Positions 1 through 13,518 of a DNA stretch of 64,000 bases are shown in pieces. The notes under the pieces are model-generated. The model was not told the origin of the DNA. It was given only the letters and a program-made list of their open reading frames with translations, and did no database searches. Origin of the DNA: Eledone cirrhosa (lineage: Eukaryota > Mollusca > Cephalopoda > Octopoda > Eledonidae); contig OZ024748.1 of NCBI GenBank assembly GCA_964016885.1, positions 31,414,152 through 31,478,151 on the forward strand. The letters are read 5' to 3'. The position numbers and the translations under genes were made by a program. Positions within the stretch are counted from its first letter, which is position 1. Each line of letters opens with the position of its first letter.

Positions 1-254
1 GGTGAGAGTTCAAAAGGTGTGTAGGGGAGTGGTGGAGAGACATATAGCGAAAGGAAACGGTGCGAATGAAAAATTAACAAATAAAGACAAACAATTGTAG
101 GAACACAGGCAAAGAATCATATACGGAAAAAAAGGGGTACGGTAACAAAATCAAACAGAGGTATTGCGTGGAAGGAAAGACAAAGTGTGGGAAGGTGTGT
201 AAAGTTCGGAGAAAGGTCACGGCGGATTAGATCGGGGTTGAGCCGGTTGTTAAG
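1..254 (+). repeat. Partial satellite monomer at left window edge
   Basis: These 254 bases correspond to monomer positions 162 to 415 of a 7-A copy. The phrase GAGGTATTGCG near 161 (others have GAGGTAATGCG) marks it as the last monomer type of the 16-monomer repeat, the same type as the monomers at 6471, 13104 and 15181. The array therefore continues to the left with the same higher-order order. Confidence 0.95.
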
Positions 255-3200
255 TTAAGTTCCAAGGATGGAGGCCGTGTGAGCGTGTGTTTTGTATAAT
301 GAAAAATTGAACAGGGACAGAACTGAGAGGCAGTACGACAAATGTTTATTAAATTCACGCTCAGGAGAGTGGGGGGTAGGTGGAGGACGACGTTTCGGGC
401 ATAAGCCCTTCTTCAGGCGAGAGTTCAAAAGCTGTGTAGGGGAGTGGTGGAGAGACATATAGCGAAAGGAAACGGTGCGAATGAAAAATTAACAAATAAA
501 GACAAACAATTGTAGGAACACAGGCAAAGAATCATATACGGAAAAAAAAGCGGTACGGTAACAAAATCAAACAGAGGTAATGTGTGGAAGGAAAGACAAA
601 GTGTGGGAAGGTGTGTAAAGTTCGGAGAAAGGTCACGGCGGATTAGATCGGGGTTGAGCCGGTTGTTAAGTTAAGTTCCAAGGATGGAGGCCGTGTGAGC
701 GTGTGTTTTGTATAATGAAAAATTGAACAGGGACAGAACAGAGAGGCAGTACGGCAAATGTTTATTAAATTCACGCTCAGGAGAGTGGGGGGTAGGTGGA
801 GGACGACGTTTCGGGCATAAGCCCTTCTTCAGTTGAGAGTTCAAAAGGTGTGTAGGGGAGTGGTGGAGAGACATATAGCGAAAGGAAACGGTGCGAATGA
901 AAAATTAACAAATAAAGACAAACAATTGTAGGAACACAGGCAAAGAATCATATACGGATAAAAAAGGGGTACGGTAACAAAATCAAACATAGACAAAGTG
1001 TGGGAAGGTGTGTAAAGTTCGGAGAAAGGTCTCGGCGGATTAGATCGGTGTTGAGCCGGTTGTTAAGTTAAGTTCCAAGGATGGAGGCCGTGTGAGCGTG
1101 TGTTTTGTATAATGAAAAATTGAACAGGGACAGAACAGAGAGGCAGTACGACAAATGTTTATTAAATTCACGCTCAGGAGAGTGGGGGGTAGGTGGAGGA
1201 TGACGTTTCGGGCATAAGCCCTTCTTCAGGTGAGAGTTCAAAAGGTGTATAGGGGAGTGGTGGAGAGACATATAGCGAAAGGAAACGGTGCGAATGAAAA
1301 ATTAACAAATAAAGACAAACAATTGTAGGAACACAGGCAAAGAATCATATACGGAAAAAAAAGGGGTACGGTAACAAAATCAACCAGAGGTAATGCGTGG
1401 AAGGAAAGACAAAGTGTGGGAAGGTGTGTAAAGTTCGGAGAAAGGTCACGGCGGATTAGATCGGTGTTGAGCCGGTTGTTAAGTTAAGTTCCAAGGATGG
1501 AGGCCGTGTGAGCGTGTGGTTTGTATAATGAAAAATTGAACAGGGACAGAACAGAGAGGCAGTACGACAAATGTTTATTAAATTCACGCTCAGGAGAGTG
1601 GGGGGTAGGTGGAAGACGACGTTTCGGGCAAAAGCCCTTCTTCAGGTGAGAGTTCAAAAGGTGTGTAGGGGAGTGGTGGAGAGACATATAGCGAAAGGAA
1701 ACGGTGCGAATGAAAAATTAACAAATAAAGACAAACAATTGTAGGAACACAGGCAAAGAATCATATACGGAAAAAAAAGCGGTACGGTAACAAAATCAAA
1801 CAGAGGTAATGCGTGGAAGGAAAGACAAAGTGTGGGAAGGTGTGTAAAGTTCGGAGAAAGGTCACGGCGGATTAGATCGGGGTTGAGCCGGTTGTTAAGT
1901 TAAGTTCCAAGGATGGAGGCCGTGTGAGCGTGTGTTTTGTATAATGAAAAATTGAACAGGGACAGAACAGAGAGGCAGTACGACAAATGTTTATTAAATT
2001 CACGCTCAGGAGAGTGGGGGGTAGGTGGAGGACGACGTTTCGGGCATAAGCCCTTCTTCAGGTGAGAGTTCAAGAGGTGTGTAGGGGAGTGGTGGAGAGA
2101 CATATAGCGAAAGGAAACGGTGCGAATGAAAAATTAACAAATAAAGACAAACAATTGTAGGAACACAGGCAAAGAATCATATACGGAAAAAAAAGGGGTA
2201 CGGTAACAAAATCAAACAGAGGTAATGCGTGGAAGGAAAGACAAAGTGTGGGAAGGTGTGTAAAGTTCGGAGAAAGGTCACGGCGGATTAGATCGGGGTT
2301 GAGCCGGTTGTTAAGTTAAGTTCCAAGGATGGAGGCCGTGTGAGCATGTGTTTTGTATAATGAAAAATTGAACAGGGACAGAACAGAGAGGCAGTACGAC
2401 AAATGTTTATTAAATTCACGCTCAGGAGAGTGGGGGGTAGGTGGAGGATGACGTTTCGGGCATAAGCCCTTCTTCAGGTGAGAGTTCAAAAGGTGTGTAG
2501 GGGAGTGGTGGAGAGACATATAGCGAAAGGAAACGGTGCGAATGAAAAATTAACAAATAAAGACAAACAATTGTAGGAACACAGGCAAAGAATCATATAC
2601 GGAAAAAAAGGGGTACAGTAACAAAATCAAACAGAGGTAATGCGTGGAAGGAAAGACAAAGTATGGGAAGGTGTGTAAAGTTCGGAGAAAGGTCACGGCG
2701 GATTAGATCGGGGTTGAGCCGGTTGTTAAGTTAAGTTCCAAGGATGGAGGCCGTGTGAGCGTGTGTTTTGTATAATGAAAAATTGAACAGGGACAGAACA
2801 GAGAGGCAGTACGACAAATGTTTATTAAATTCACGCTCAGGAGAGTGGGGGGTAGGTGGAGGATGACGTTTCGGGCATAAGCCCTTCTTCAGGTGAGAGT
2901 TCAAAAGGTGTGTAGGGGAGTGGTGGAGAGACATATAGCGAAAGGAAACGGTGCGAATGAAAAATTAACAAATAAAGACAAACAATTGTAGGAACACAGG
3001 CAAAGAATCATATACGGAAAAAAAGGGGTACGGTAACAAAATCAAACAGAGGTAATGCGTGGAAGGAAAGACAAAGTGTGGGAAGGTGTGTAAAGTTCGG
3101 AGAAAGGTCACGGCGGATTAGATCGGGGTTGAGCCGGTTGTTAAGTTAAGTTCCAAGGATGGAGGCCGTGTGAGCGTGTGTTTTGTATAATGAAAAATTG

Positions 3201-6200
3201 AACAGGGACAGAACAGAGAGGCAGTACGACAAATGTTTATTAAATTCACGCTCAGGAGAGTGGGGGGTAGGTGGAGGACGACGTTTCGGGCATAAGCCCT
3301 TCTTCAGGTGAGAGTTCAAAAGGTGTGTAGGGGAGTGGTGGAGAGACATATAGCGAAAGGAAACGGTGCGAATGAAAAATTAACAAATAAAGACAAACAA
3401 TTGTAGGAACACAGGCAAAGAATCATATACGGAAAAAAAGGGGTACGGTAACAAAATCAAACAGAGGTATTGCGTGGAAGGAAAGACAAAGTGTGGGAAG
3501 GTGTGTAAAGTTCGGAGAAAGGTCACGGCGGATTAGATCGGGGTTGAGCCGGTTGTTAAGTTAAGTTCCAAGGATGGAGGCCGTGTGAGCGTGTGTTTTG
3601 TATAATGAAAAATTGAACAGGGACAGAACAGAGAGGCAGTACGACAAATGTTTATTAAATTCACGCTCAGGAGAGTGGGGGGTAGGTGGAGGACGACGTT
3701 TCGGGCATAAGCCCTTCTTCAGGTGAGAGTTCAAAAGGTGTGTGGGGGAGTGGTGGAGAGACATATAGCGAAAGGAAACGGTGCGAATGAAAAATTAACA
3801 AATAAAGACAAACAATTGTAGGAACACAGGCAAAGAATCATATACGGAAAAAAAAGCGGTACGGTAACAAAATCAAACAGAGGTAATGCGTGGAAGGAAA
3901 GACAAAGTGTGGGAAGGTGTGTAAAGTTCGGAGAAAGGTCACGGCGGATTAGATCGGGGTTGAGCCGGTTGTTAAGTTAAGTTCCAAGGATGGAGGCCGT
4001 GTGAGCGTGTGTTTTGTATAATGAAAAATTGAACAGGGACAGAACAGAGAGGCAGTACGACAAATGTTTATTAAATTGACGCTCAGGAGAGTGGGGGGTA
4101 GGTGGAGGACGACGTTTCGGGCATAAGCCCTTCTTCAGGTGAGAGTTCAAAAGGTGTGTAGGGGAGTGGTGGAGAGACATATAGCGAAAGGAAACGGTGC
4201 GAATGAAAAATTAACAAATAAAGACAAACAATTGTAGGAACACAGGCAAAGAATCATATACGGAAAAAAAAGGGGTACGGTAACAAAATCAAACAGAGGT
4301 AATGAGTGGAAGGAAAGACAAAGTGTGGGAAGGTGTGTAAAGTTCGGAGAAAGGTCACGGCGGATTAGATCGGGGTTGAGCCGGTTGTTAAGTTAAGTTC
4401 CAAGGATGGAGGCCGTGTGAGCGTGTGTTTTGTATAATGAAAAATTGAACAGGGACAGAACAGAGAGGCAGTACGACAAATGTTTATTAAATTCACGCTC
4501 AGGAGAGTGGGGGGTAGGTGGAGGACGACGTTTCGGGCATAAGCCCTTCTTCAGGTGAGAGTTCAAAAGGTGTGTGGGGGAGTGGTGGAGAGACATATAG
4601 CGAAAGGAAACGGTGCGAATGAAAAATTAACAAATAAAGACAAACAATTGTAGGAACACAGGCAAAGAATCATATACGGAAAAAAAAGGGGTACGGTAAC
4701 AAAATCAAACAGAGGTAATGCGTGGAAGGAAAGACAAAGTGTGGGAAGGTGTGTAAAGTTCGGAGAAAGGTCACGGCGGATTAGATCGGGGTTGAGCCGG
4801 TTGTTAAGTTAAGTTCCAAGGATGGAGGCCGTGTGAGCGTGTGTTTTGTATAATGAAAAATTGAACAGGGACAGAACAGAGAGGCAGTACGACAAATGTT
4901 TATTAAATTCACGCTCAGGAGAGTGGGGGGTAGGTGGAGGACGACGTTTCGGGCATAAGCCCTTCTTCAGGTGAGAGTTCAAAAGGTGTGTAGGGGAGTG
5001 GTGGAGAGACATATAGCGAAAAGAAACGGTGCGAATGAAAAATTAACAAATAAAGACAAACAATTGTAGGAACACAGGCAAAGAATCATATACGGAAAAA
5101 AAAGCGGTACGGTAACAAAATCAAACAGAGGTAATGCGTGGAAGGAAAGACAAAGTGTGGGAAGGTGTGTAAAGTTCGGAGAAAGGTCACGGCGGATTAG
5201 ATCGGGGTTGAGCCGGTTGTTAAGTTAAGTTCCAAGGATGGAGGCCGTGTGAGCGTGTGTTTTGTATAATGAAAAATTGAACAGGGACAGAACAGAGAGG
5301 CAGTACGACAAATGTTTATTAAATTCACGCTCAGGAGAGTGGGGGGTAGGTGGAGGACGACGTTTCGGGCATAAGCCCTTCTTCAGGTGAGAGTTCAAGA
5401 GGTGTGTAGGGGAGTGGTGGAGAGACATATAGCGAAAGGAAACGGTGCGAATGAAAAATTAACAAATAAAGACAAACAATTGTAGGAACACAGGCAAAGA
5501 ATCATATACGGAAAAAAAAGGGGTACGGTAACAAAATCAAACAGAGGTAATGCGTGGAAGGAAAGACAAAGTGTGGGAAGGTGTGTAAAGTTCGGAGAAA
5601 GGTCACGGCGGATTAGATCGGGGTTGAGCCGGTTGTTAAGTTAAGTTCCAAGGATGGAGGCCGTGTGAGCATGTGTTTTGTATAATGAAAAATTGAACAG
5701 GGACAGAACAGAGAGGCAGTACGACAAATGTTTATTAAATTCACGCTCAGGAGAGTGGGGGGTAGGTGGAGGATGACGTTTCGGGCATAAGCCCTTCTTC
5801 AGGTGAGAGTTCAAAAGGTGTGTAGGGGAGTGGTGGAGAGACATATAGCGAAAGGAAACGGTGCGAATGAAAAATTAACAAATAAAGACAAACAATTGTA
5901 GGAACACAGGCAAAGAATCATATACGGAAAAAAAGGGGTACAGTAACAAAATCAAACAGAGGTAATGCGTGGAAGGAAAGACAAAGTGTGGGAAGGTGTG
6001 TAAAGTTCGGAGAAAGGTCACGGCGGATTAGATCGGGGTTGAGCCGGTTGTTAAGTTAAGTTCCAAGGATGGAGGCCGTGTGAGCGTGTGTTTTGTATAA
6101 TGAAAAATTGAACAGGGACAGAACAGAGAGGCAGTACGACAAATGTTTATTAAATTCACGCTCAGGAGAGTGGGGGGTAGGTGGAGGATGACGTTTCGGG

Positions 6201-6885
6201 CATAAGCCCTTCTTCAGGTGAGAGTTCAAAAGGTGTGTAGGGGAGTGGTGGAGAGACATATAGCGAAAGGAAACGGTGCGAATGAAAAATTAACAAATAA
6301 AGACAAACAATTGTAGGAACACAGGCAAAGAATCATATACGGAAAAAAAGGGGTACGGTAACAAAATCAAACAGAGGTAATGCGTGGAAGGAAAGACAAA
6401 GTGTGGGAAGGTGTGTAAAGTTCGGAGAAAGGTCACGGCGGATTAGATCGGGGTTGAGCCGGTTGTTAAGTTAAGTTCCAAGGATGGAGGCCGTGTGAGC
6501 GTGTGTTTTGTATAATGAAAAATTGAACAGGGACAGAACAGAGAGGCAGTACGACAAATGTTTATTAAATTCACGCTCAGGAGAGTGGGGGGTAGGTGGA
6601 GGACGACGTTTCGGGCATAAGCCCTTCTTCAGGTGAGAGTTCAAAAGGTGTGTAGGGGAGTGGTGGAGAGACATATAGCGAAAGGAAACGGTGCGAATGA
6701 AAAATTAACAAATAAAGACAAACAATTGTAGGAACACAGGCAAAGAATCATATACGGAAAAAAAGGGGTACGGTAACAAAATCAAACAGAAGTATTGCGT
6801 GGAAGGAAAGACAAAGTGTGGGAAGGTGTGTAAAGTTCGGAGAAAGGTCACGGCGGATTAGATCGGGGTTGAGCCGGTTGTTAAG
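255..6885 (+). repeat. Higher-order repeat copy A1 (16 monomers, 6,631 bp)
   Basis: Monomers start at 255, 671, 1068, 1484, 1900, 2316, 2731, 3146, 3561, 3977, 4393, 4809, 5225, 5641, 6056 and 6471. Diagnostic variants are CAGGCGAGAG with AAAAGCTGTG in the first, the 19-bp deletion in the second (671), GGTGTATAGG in the third, GTGTGGTTTG in the fourth, AAATTGACGC in the tenth (3977), GCGAAAAGAA in the twelfth, TTCAAGAGG in the thirteenth and GAGCATGTG in the fourteenth. The same order recurs in the next copy at an offset of 6,631-6,634. Monomers five to eight (1900-3560) are instead copies of types thirteen to sixteen. Confidence 0.9.
671..1067 (+). repeat. 397-bp monomer variant with 19-bp deletion (copy 1)
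   Basis: A 19-bp segment covering the usual GAGGTAATGCGTGG region is missing; the junction reads AATCAAACATAGACAAAG near 981-998. The same copy has an altered A-tract (GGATAAAAAAGGGG) and GGTCTCGGCGG. The same combination recurs at 7302 and 16012, so it is one inherited variant rather than three events. It is a useful landmark for the A-type higher-order repeat. Confidence 0.95.
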
Positions 6886-7301
6886 TTAAGTTCCAAGGAT
6901 GGAGGCCGTGTGAGCGTGTGTTTTGTATAATGAAAAATTGAACAGGGACAGAACAGAGAGGCAGTACGACAAATGTTTATTAAATTCACGCTCAGGAGAG
7001 TGGGGGGTAGGTGGAGGACGACGTTTCGGGCATAAGCCCTTCTTCAGGCGAGAGTTCAAAAGCTGTGTAGGGGAGTGGTGGAGAGACATATAGCGAAAGG
7101 AAACGGTGCGAATGAAAAATTAACAAATAAAGACAAACAATTGTAGGAACACAGGCAAAGAATCATATACGGAAAAAAAAGCGGTACGGTAACAAAATCA
7201 AACAGAGGTAATGTGTGGAAGGAAAGACAAAGTGTGGGAAGGTGTGTAAAGTTCGGAGAAAGGTCACGGCGGATTAGATCGGGGTTGAGCCGGTTGTTAA
7301 G

Positions 7302-7698
7302 TTAAGTTCCAAGGATGGAGGCCGTGTGAGCGTGTGTTTTGTATAATGAAAAATTGAACAGGGACAGAACAGAGAGGCAGTACGACAAATGTTTATTAAA
7401 TTCACGCTCAGGAGAGTGGGGGGTAGGTGGAGGACGACGTTTCGGGCATAAGCCCTTCTTCAGGTGAGAGTTCAAAAGGTGTGTAGGGGAGTGGTGGAGA
7501 GACATATAGCGAAAGGAAACGGTGCGAATGAAAAATTAACAAATAAAGACAAACAATTGTAGGAACACAGGCAAAGAATCATATACGGATAAAAAAGGGG
7601 TACGGTAACAAAATCAAACATAGACAAAGTGTGGGAAGGTGTGTAAAGTTCGGAGAAAGGTCTCGGCGGATTAGATCGGTGTTGAGCCGGTTGTTAAG
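7302..7698 (+). repeat. 397-bp monomer variant with 19-bp deletion (copy 2)
   Basis: Same deletion junction (between 7620 and 7621), same GGATAAAAAAGGGG tract and same GGTCTCGGCGG as the copy at 671. It lies 6,631 bp from the first copy, exactly the higher-order period. Confidence 0.95.
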
Positions 7699-10600
7699 TT
7701 AAGTTCCAAGGATGGAGGCCGTGTGAGCGTGTGTTTTGTATAATGAAAAATTGAACAGGGACAGAACAGAGAGGCAGTACGACAAATGTTTATTAAATTC
7801 ACGCTCAGGAGAGTGGGGGGTAGGTGGAGGATGACGTTTCGGGCATAAGCCCTTCTTCAGGTGAGAGTTCAAAAGGTGTATAGGGGAGTGGTGGAGAGAC
7901 ATATAGCGAAAGGAAACGGTGCGAATGAAAAATTAACAAATAAAGACAAACAATTGTAGGAACACAGGCAAAGAATCATATACGGAAAAAAAAGGGGTAC
8001 GGTAACAAAATCAACCAGAGGTAATGCGTGGAAGGAAAGACAAAGTGTGGGAAGGTGTGTAAAGTTCGGAGAAAGGTCACGGCGGATTAGATCGGTGTTG
8101 AGCCGGTTGTTAAGTTAAGTTCCAAGGATGGAGGCCGTGTGAGCGTGTGGTTTGTATAATGAAAAATTGAACAGGGACAGAACAGAGAGGCAGTACGACA
8201 AATGTTTATTAAATTCACGCTCAGGAGAGTGGGGGGTAGGTGGAAGACGACGTTTCGGGCATAAGCCCTTCTTCAGGTGAGAGTTCAAAAGGTGTGTAGG
8301 GGAGTGGTGGAGAGACATATAGCGAAAGGAAACGGTGCGAATGAAAAATTGACAAATAAAGACAAACAATTGTAGGAACACAGGCAAAGAATCATATACG
8401 AAAAAAAAAGGGGTACGGTAACAAAATCAAACAGAGGTAATGCGTGGAAGGAAAGACAAAGTGTGGGAAGGTGTGTAAAGTTCGGAGAAAGGTCACGGCG
8501 GATTAGATCGGGGTTGAGCCGGTTGTTAAGTTAAGTTCCAAGGATGGAGGCCGTGTGAGCGTGTGTTTTGTATAATGAAAAATTGAACAGGGACAGAACA
8601 GAGAGGCAGTACGACAAATGTTTATTAAATTCACGCTCAGGAGAGTGGGGGGTAGGTGGAGGACGACGTTTCGGGCATAAGCCCTTCTTCAGGTGAGAGT
8701 TCAAAAGGTGTGTAGGGGAGTGGTGGAGAGACATATAGCGAAAGGAAACGGTGCGAATGAAAAAATAACAAATAAAGACAAACAATTGTAGGAACACAGA
8801 CAAAGAATCATATACGGAAAAAAAAGGGGTACGGTAACAAAATCAAACAGAGGTAATGCGTGGAAGGAAAGACAAAGTGTGGGAAGGTGTGTAAAGTTCG
8901 GAGAAAGGTCACGGCGGATTAGATCGGGGTTGAGCCGGTTGTTAAGTTAAGTTCCAAGGATGGAGGCCGTGTGAGCGTGTGTTTTGTATAATGAAAAATT
9001 GAACAGGGACAGAACAGAGAGGCAGTACGACAAATGTTTATTAAATTCACGCTCAGGAGAGTGGGGGGTAGGTGGAGGACGACGTTTCGGGCATAAGCCC
9101 TTCTTCTGGTGAGAGTTCAAAAGGTGTGTAGGGGAGTGGTGGAGAGACATATAGCGAAAGGAAACGGTGCGAATGAAAAATTAACAAATAAAGACAAACA
9201 ATTGTAGGAACACAGGCAAAGAATCATATACGGAAAAAAAAGGGGTACGGTAACAAAATCAAACAGAGGTAATGCGTGGAAGGAAAGACAAAGTGTGGGA
9301 AGGTGTGTAAAGTTCGGAGAAAGGTCACGGCAGATTAGATCGGGGTTGAGCCGGTTGTTAAGTTAAGTTCCAAGGATGGAGGCCGTGTGAGCGTGTGTTT
9401 TGTATAATGAAAAATTGAACAGGGACAGAACAGAGAGGCAGTACGACAAATGTTTATTAAATTCACGCTCAGGAGAGTGGGGGGTAGGTGGAGGACGACG
9501 TTTCGGGCATAAGCCCTTCTTCAGGTGAGAGTTCAAAAGGTGTGTAGGGGAGTGGTGGAGAGACATATAGCGAAAGGAAACGGTGCGAATGAAAAAATAA
9601 CAAATAAAGACAAACAATTGTAGGAACACAGACAAAGAATCATATACGAAAAAAAAAGGGGTACGGTAACAAAATCAAACAGAGGTAATGCGTGGAAGGA
9701 AAGACAAAGTGTGGGAAGGTGTGTAAAGTTCGGAGAAAGGTCACGGCGGATTAGATCGGGGTTGAGCCGGTTGTTAAGTTAAGTTCCAAGGATGGAGGCC
9801 GTGTGAGCGTGTGTTTTGTATAATGAAAAATTGAACAGGGACAGAACAGAGAGGCAGTACGACAAATGTTTATTAAATTCACGCTCAGGAGAGTGGGGGG
9901 TAGGTGGAGGACGACGTTTCGGGCATAAGCCCTTCTTCAGGTGAGAGTTCAAAAGGTGTGTAGGGGAGTGGTGGAGAGACATATAGCGAAAGGAAACGGT
10001 GCGAATGAAAAATTAACAAATAAAGACAAACAATTGTAGGAACACAGTCAAAGAATCATATACGGAAAAAAATGGGGTACGGTAACAAAATCAAACAGAG
10101 GTAATGCGTGGAAGGAAAGACAAAGTGTGGGAAGGTGTGTAAAGTTCGGAGAAAGGTCACGGCGGATTAGATCGGGGTTGAGCCGGTTGTTAAGTTAAGT
10201 TCCAAGGATGGAGGCCGTGTGAGCGTGTGTTTTGTATAATGAAAAATTGAACAGGGACAGAACAGAGAGGCAGTACGACAAATGTTTATTAAATTCACGC
10301 TCAGGAGAGTGGGGGGTAGGTGGAGGACGACGTTTCGGGCATAAGCCCTTCTTCAGGTGAGAGTTCAAAAGGTGTGTGGGGGAGTGGTGGAGAGACATAT
10401 AGCGAAAGGAAACGGTGCGAATGAAAAATTAACAAATAAAGACAAACAATTGTAGGAACACAGGCAAAGAATCATATACGGAAAAAAAAGGGGTACGGTA
10501 ACAAAATCAAACAGAGGTAATGCGTGGAAGGAAAGACAAAGTGTGGGAAGGTGTGTAAAGTTCGGAGAAAGGTCACGGCGGATTAGATCGGGGTTGAGCC

Positions 10601-12274
10601 GGTTGTTAAGTTAAGTTCCAAGGATGGAGGCCGTGTGAGCGTGTGTTTTGTATAATGAAAAATTGAACAGGGACAGAACAGAGAGGCAGTACGACAAATG
10701 TTTATTAAATTGACGCTCAGGAGAGTGGGGGGTAGGTGGAGGACGACGTTTCGGGCATAAGCCCTTCTTCAGGTGAGAGTTCAAAAGGTGTGTAGGGGAG
10801 TGGTGGAGAGACATATAGCGAAAGGAAACGGTGCGAATGAAAAATTAACAAATAAAGACAAACAATTGTAGGAACACAGGCAAAGAATCATATACGGAAA
10901 AAAAAGGGGTACGGTAACAAAATCAAACAGAGGTAATGAGTGGAAGGAAAGACAAAGTGTGGGAAGGTGTGTAAAGTTCGGAGAAAGGTCACGGCGGATT
11001 AGATCGGGGTTGAGCCGGTTGTTAAGTTAAGTTCCAAGGATGGAGGCCGTGTGAGCGTGTGTTTTGTATAATGAAAAATTGAACAGGGACAGAACAGAGA
11101 GGCAGTACGACAAATGTTTATTAAATTCACGCTCAGGAGAGTGGGGGGTAGGTGGAGGACGACGTTTCGGGCATAAGCCCTTCTTCAGGTGAGAGTTCAA
11201 AAGGTGTGTGGGGGAGTGGTGGAGAGACATATAGCGAAAGGAAACGGTGCGAATGAAAAATTAACAAATAAAGACAAACAATTGTAGGAACACAGGCAAA
11301 GAATCATATACGGAAAAAAAAGGGGTACGGTAACAAAATCAAACAGAGGTAATGCGTGGAAGGAAAGACAAAGTGTGGGAAGGTGTGTAAAGTTCGGAGA
11401 AAGGTCACGGCGGATTAGATCGGGGTTGAGCCGGTTGTTAAGTTAAGTTCCAAGGATGGAGGCCGTGTGAGCGTGTGTTTTGTATAATGAAAAATTGAAC
11501 AGGGACAGAACAGAGAGGCAGTACGACAAATGTTTATTAAATTCACGCTCAGGAGAGTGGGGGGTAGGTGGAGGACGACGTTTCGGGCATAAGCCCTTCT
11601 TCAGGTGAGAGTTCAAAAGGTGTGTAGGGGAGTGGTGGAGAGACATATAGCGAAAAGAAACGGTGCGAATGAAAAATTAACAAATAAAGACAAACAATTG
11701 TAGGAACACAGGCAAAGAATCATATACGGAAAAAAAAGCGGTACGGTAACAAAATCAAACAGAGGTAATGCGTGGAAGGAAAGACAAAGTGTGGGAAGGT
11801 GTGTAAAGTTCGGAGAAAGGTCACGGCGGATTAGATCGGGGTTGAGCCGGTTGTTAAGTTAAGTTCCAAGGATGGAGGCCGTGTGAGCGTGTGTTTTGTA
11901 TAATGAAAAATTGAACAGGGACAGAACAGAGAGGCAGTACGACAAATGTTTATTAAATTCACGCTCAGGAGAGTGGGGGGTAGGTGGAGGACGACGTTTC
12001 GGGCATAAGCCCTTCTTCAGGTGAGAGTTCAAGAGGTGTGTAGGGGAGTGGTGGAGAGACATATAGCGAAAGGAAACGGTGCGAATGAAAAATTAACAAA
12101 TAAAGACAAACAATTGTAGGAACACAGGCAAAGAATCATATACGGAAAAAAAAGGGGTACGGTAACAAAATCAAACAGAGGTAATGCGTGGAAGGAAAGA
12201 CAAAGTGTGGGAAGGTGTGTAAAGTTCGGAGAAAGGTCACGGCGGATTAGATCGGGGTTGAGCCGGTTGTTAAG

Positions 12275-12688
12275 TTAAGTTCCAAGGATGGAGGCCGTGT
12301 GAGCATGTGTTTTGTATAATGAAAAATTGAACAGGGACAGAACAGAGAGGCAGTACGACAAATGTTTATTAAATTCACGCTCAGGAGAGTGGGGGTAGGT
12401 GGAGGATGACGTTTCGGGCATAAGCCCTTCTTCAGGTGAGAGTTCAAAAGGTGTGTAGGGGAGTGGTGGAGAGACATATAGCGAAAGGAAACGGTGCGAA
12501 TGAAAAATTAACAAATAAAGACAAACAATTGTAGGAACACAGGCAAAGAATCATATACGGAAAAAAAGGGGTACAGTAACAAAATCAAACAGAGGTAATG
12601 CGTGGAAGGAAAGACAAAGTGTGGGAAGGTGTGTAAAGTTCGGAGAAAGGTCACGGCGGATTAGATCGGGGTTGAGCCGGTTGTTAAG
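12275..12688 (+). repeat. 414-bp monomer with 5-G run
   Basis: The G-run has five instead of six G and the A-tract has seven A. It is otherwise the type-fourteen monomer of copy A2 (GAGCATGTG, GGATGACG). The missing G shifts the minus-strand open frame. A base-calling error in the homopolymer is possible. Confidence 0.85.
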
Positions 12689-13518
12689 TTAAGTTCCAAG
12701 GATGGAGGCCGTGTGAGCGTGTGTTTTGTATAATGAAAAATTGAACAGGGACAGAACAGAGAGGCAGTACGACAAATGTTTATTAAATTCACGCTCAGGA
12801 GAGTGGGGGGTAGGTGGAGGATGACGTTTCGGGCATAAGCCCTTCTTCAGGTGAGAGTTCAAAAGGTGTGTAGGGGAGTGGTGGAGAGACATATAGCGAA
12901 AGGAAACGGTGCGAATGAAAAATTAACAAATAAAGACAAACAATTGTAGGAACACAGGCAAAGAATCATATACGAAAAAAAAGGGGTACGGTAACAAAAT
13001 CAAACAGAGGTAATGCGTGGAAGGAAAGACAAAGTGTGGGAAGGTATGTAAAGTTCGGAGAAAGGTCACGGCGGATTAGATCGGGGTTGAGCCGGTTGTT
13101 AAGTTAAGTTCCAAGGATGGAGGCCGTGTGAGCGTGTGTTTTGTATAATGAAAAATTGAACAGGGACAGAACAGAGAGGCAGTACGACAAATGTTTATTA
13201 AATTCACGCTCAGGAGAGTGGGGGGTAGGTGGAGGACGACGTTTCGGGCATAAGCCCTTCTTCAGGTGAGAGTTCAAAAGGTGTGTAGGGGAGTGGTGGA
13301 GAGACATATAGCGAAAGGAAACGGTGCGAATGAAAAATTAACAAATAAAGACAAACAATTGTAGGAACACAGGCAAAGAATCATATACGGAAAAAAAGGG
13401 GTACGGTAACAAAATCAAACAGAGGTATTGCGTGGAAGGAAAGACAAAGTGTGGGAAGGTGTGTAAAGTTCGGAGAAAGGTCACGGCGGATTAGATCGGG
13501 GTTGAGCCGGTTGTTAAG

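Larger units (their letters stand above)
6886..13518 (+). repeat. Higher-order repeat copy A2 (16 monomers, 6,633 bp)
   Basis: Monomers start at 6886, 7302, 7699, 8115, 8531, 8947, 9363, 9779, 10195, 10611, 11027, 11443, 11859, 12275, 12689 and 13104. First, second, third, fourth and tenth to sixteenth positions carry the same private variants as copy A1. Positions five to nine differ from A1: 8531 and 9363 share GAAAAAATAACA and CACAGACAAAG, 8947 has CTTCTGGTG and GGCAGATTAG, and 9779 has CACAGTCAAAG followed by a T at the end of the A-tract. The monomer at 12275 has lost one G from its G-run and is 414 bp. Confidence 0.9.
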
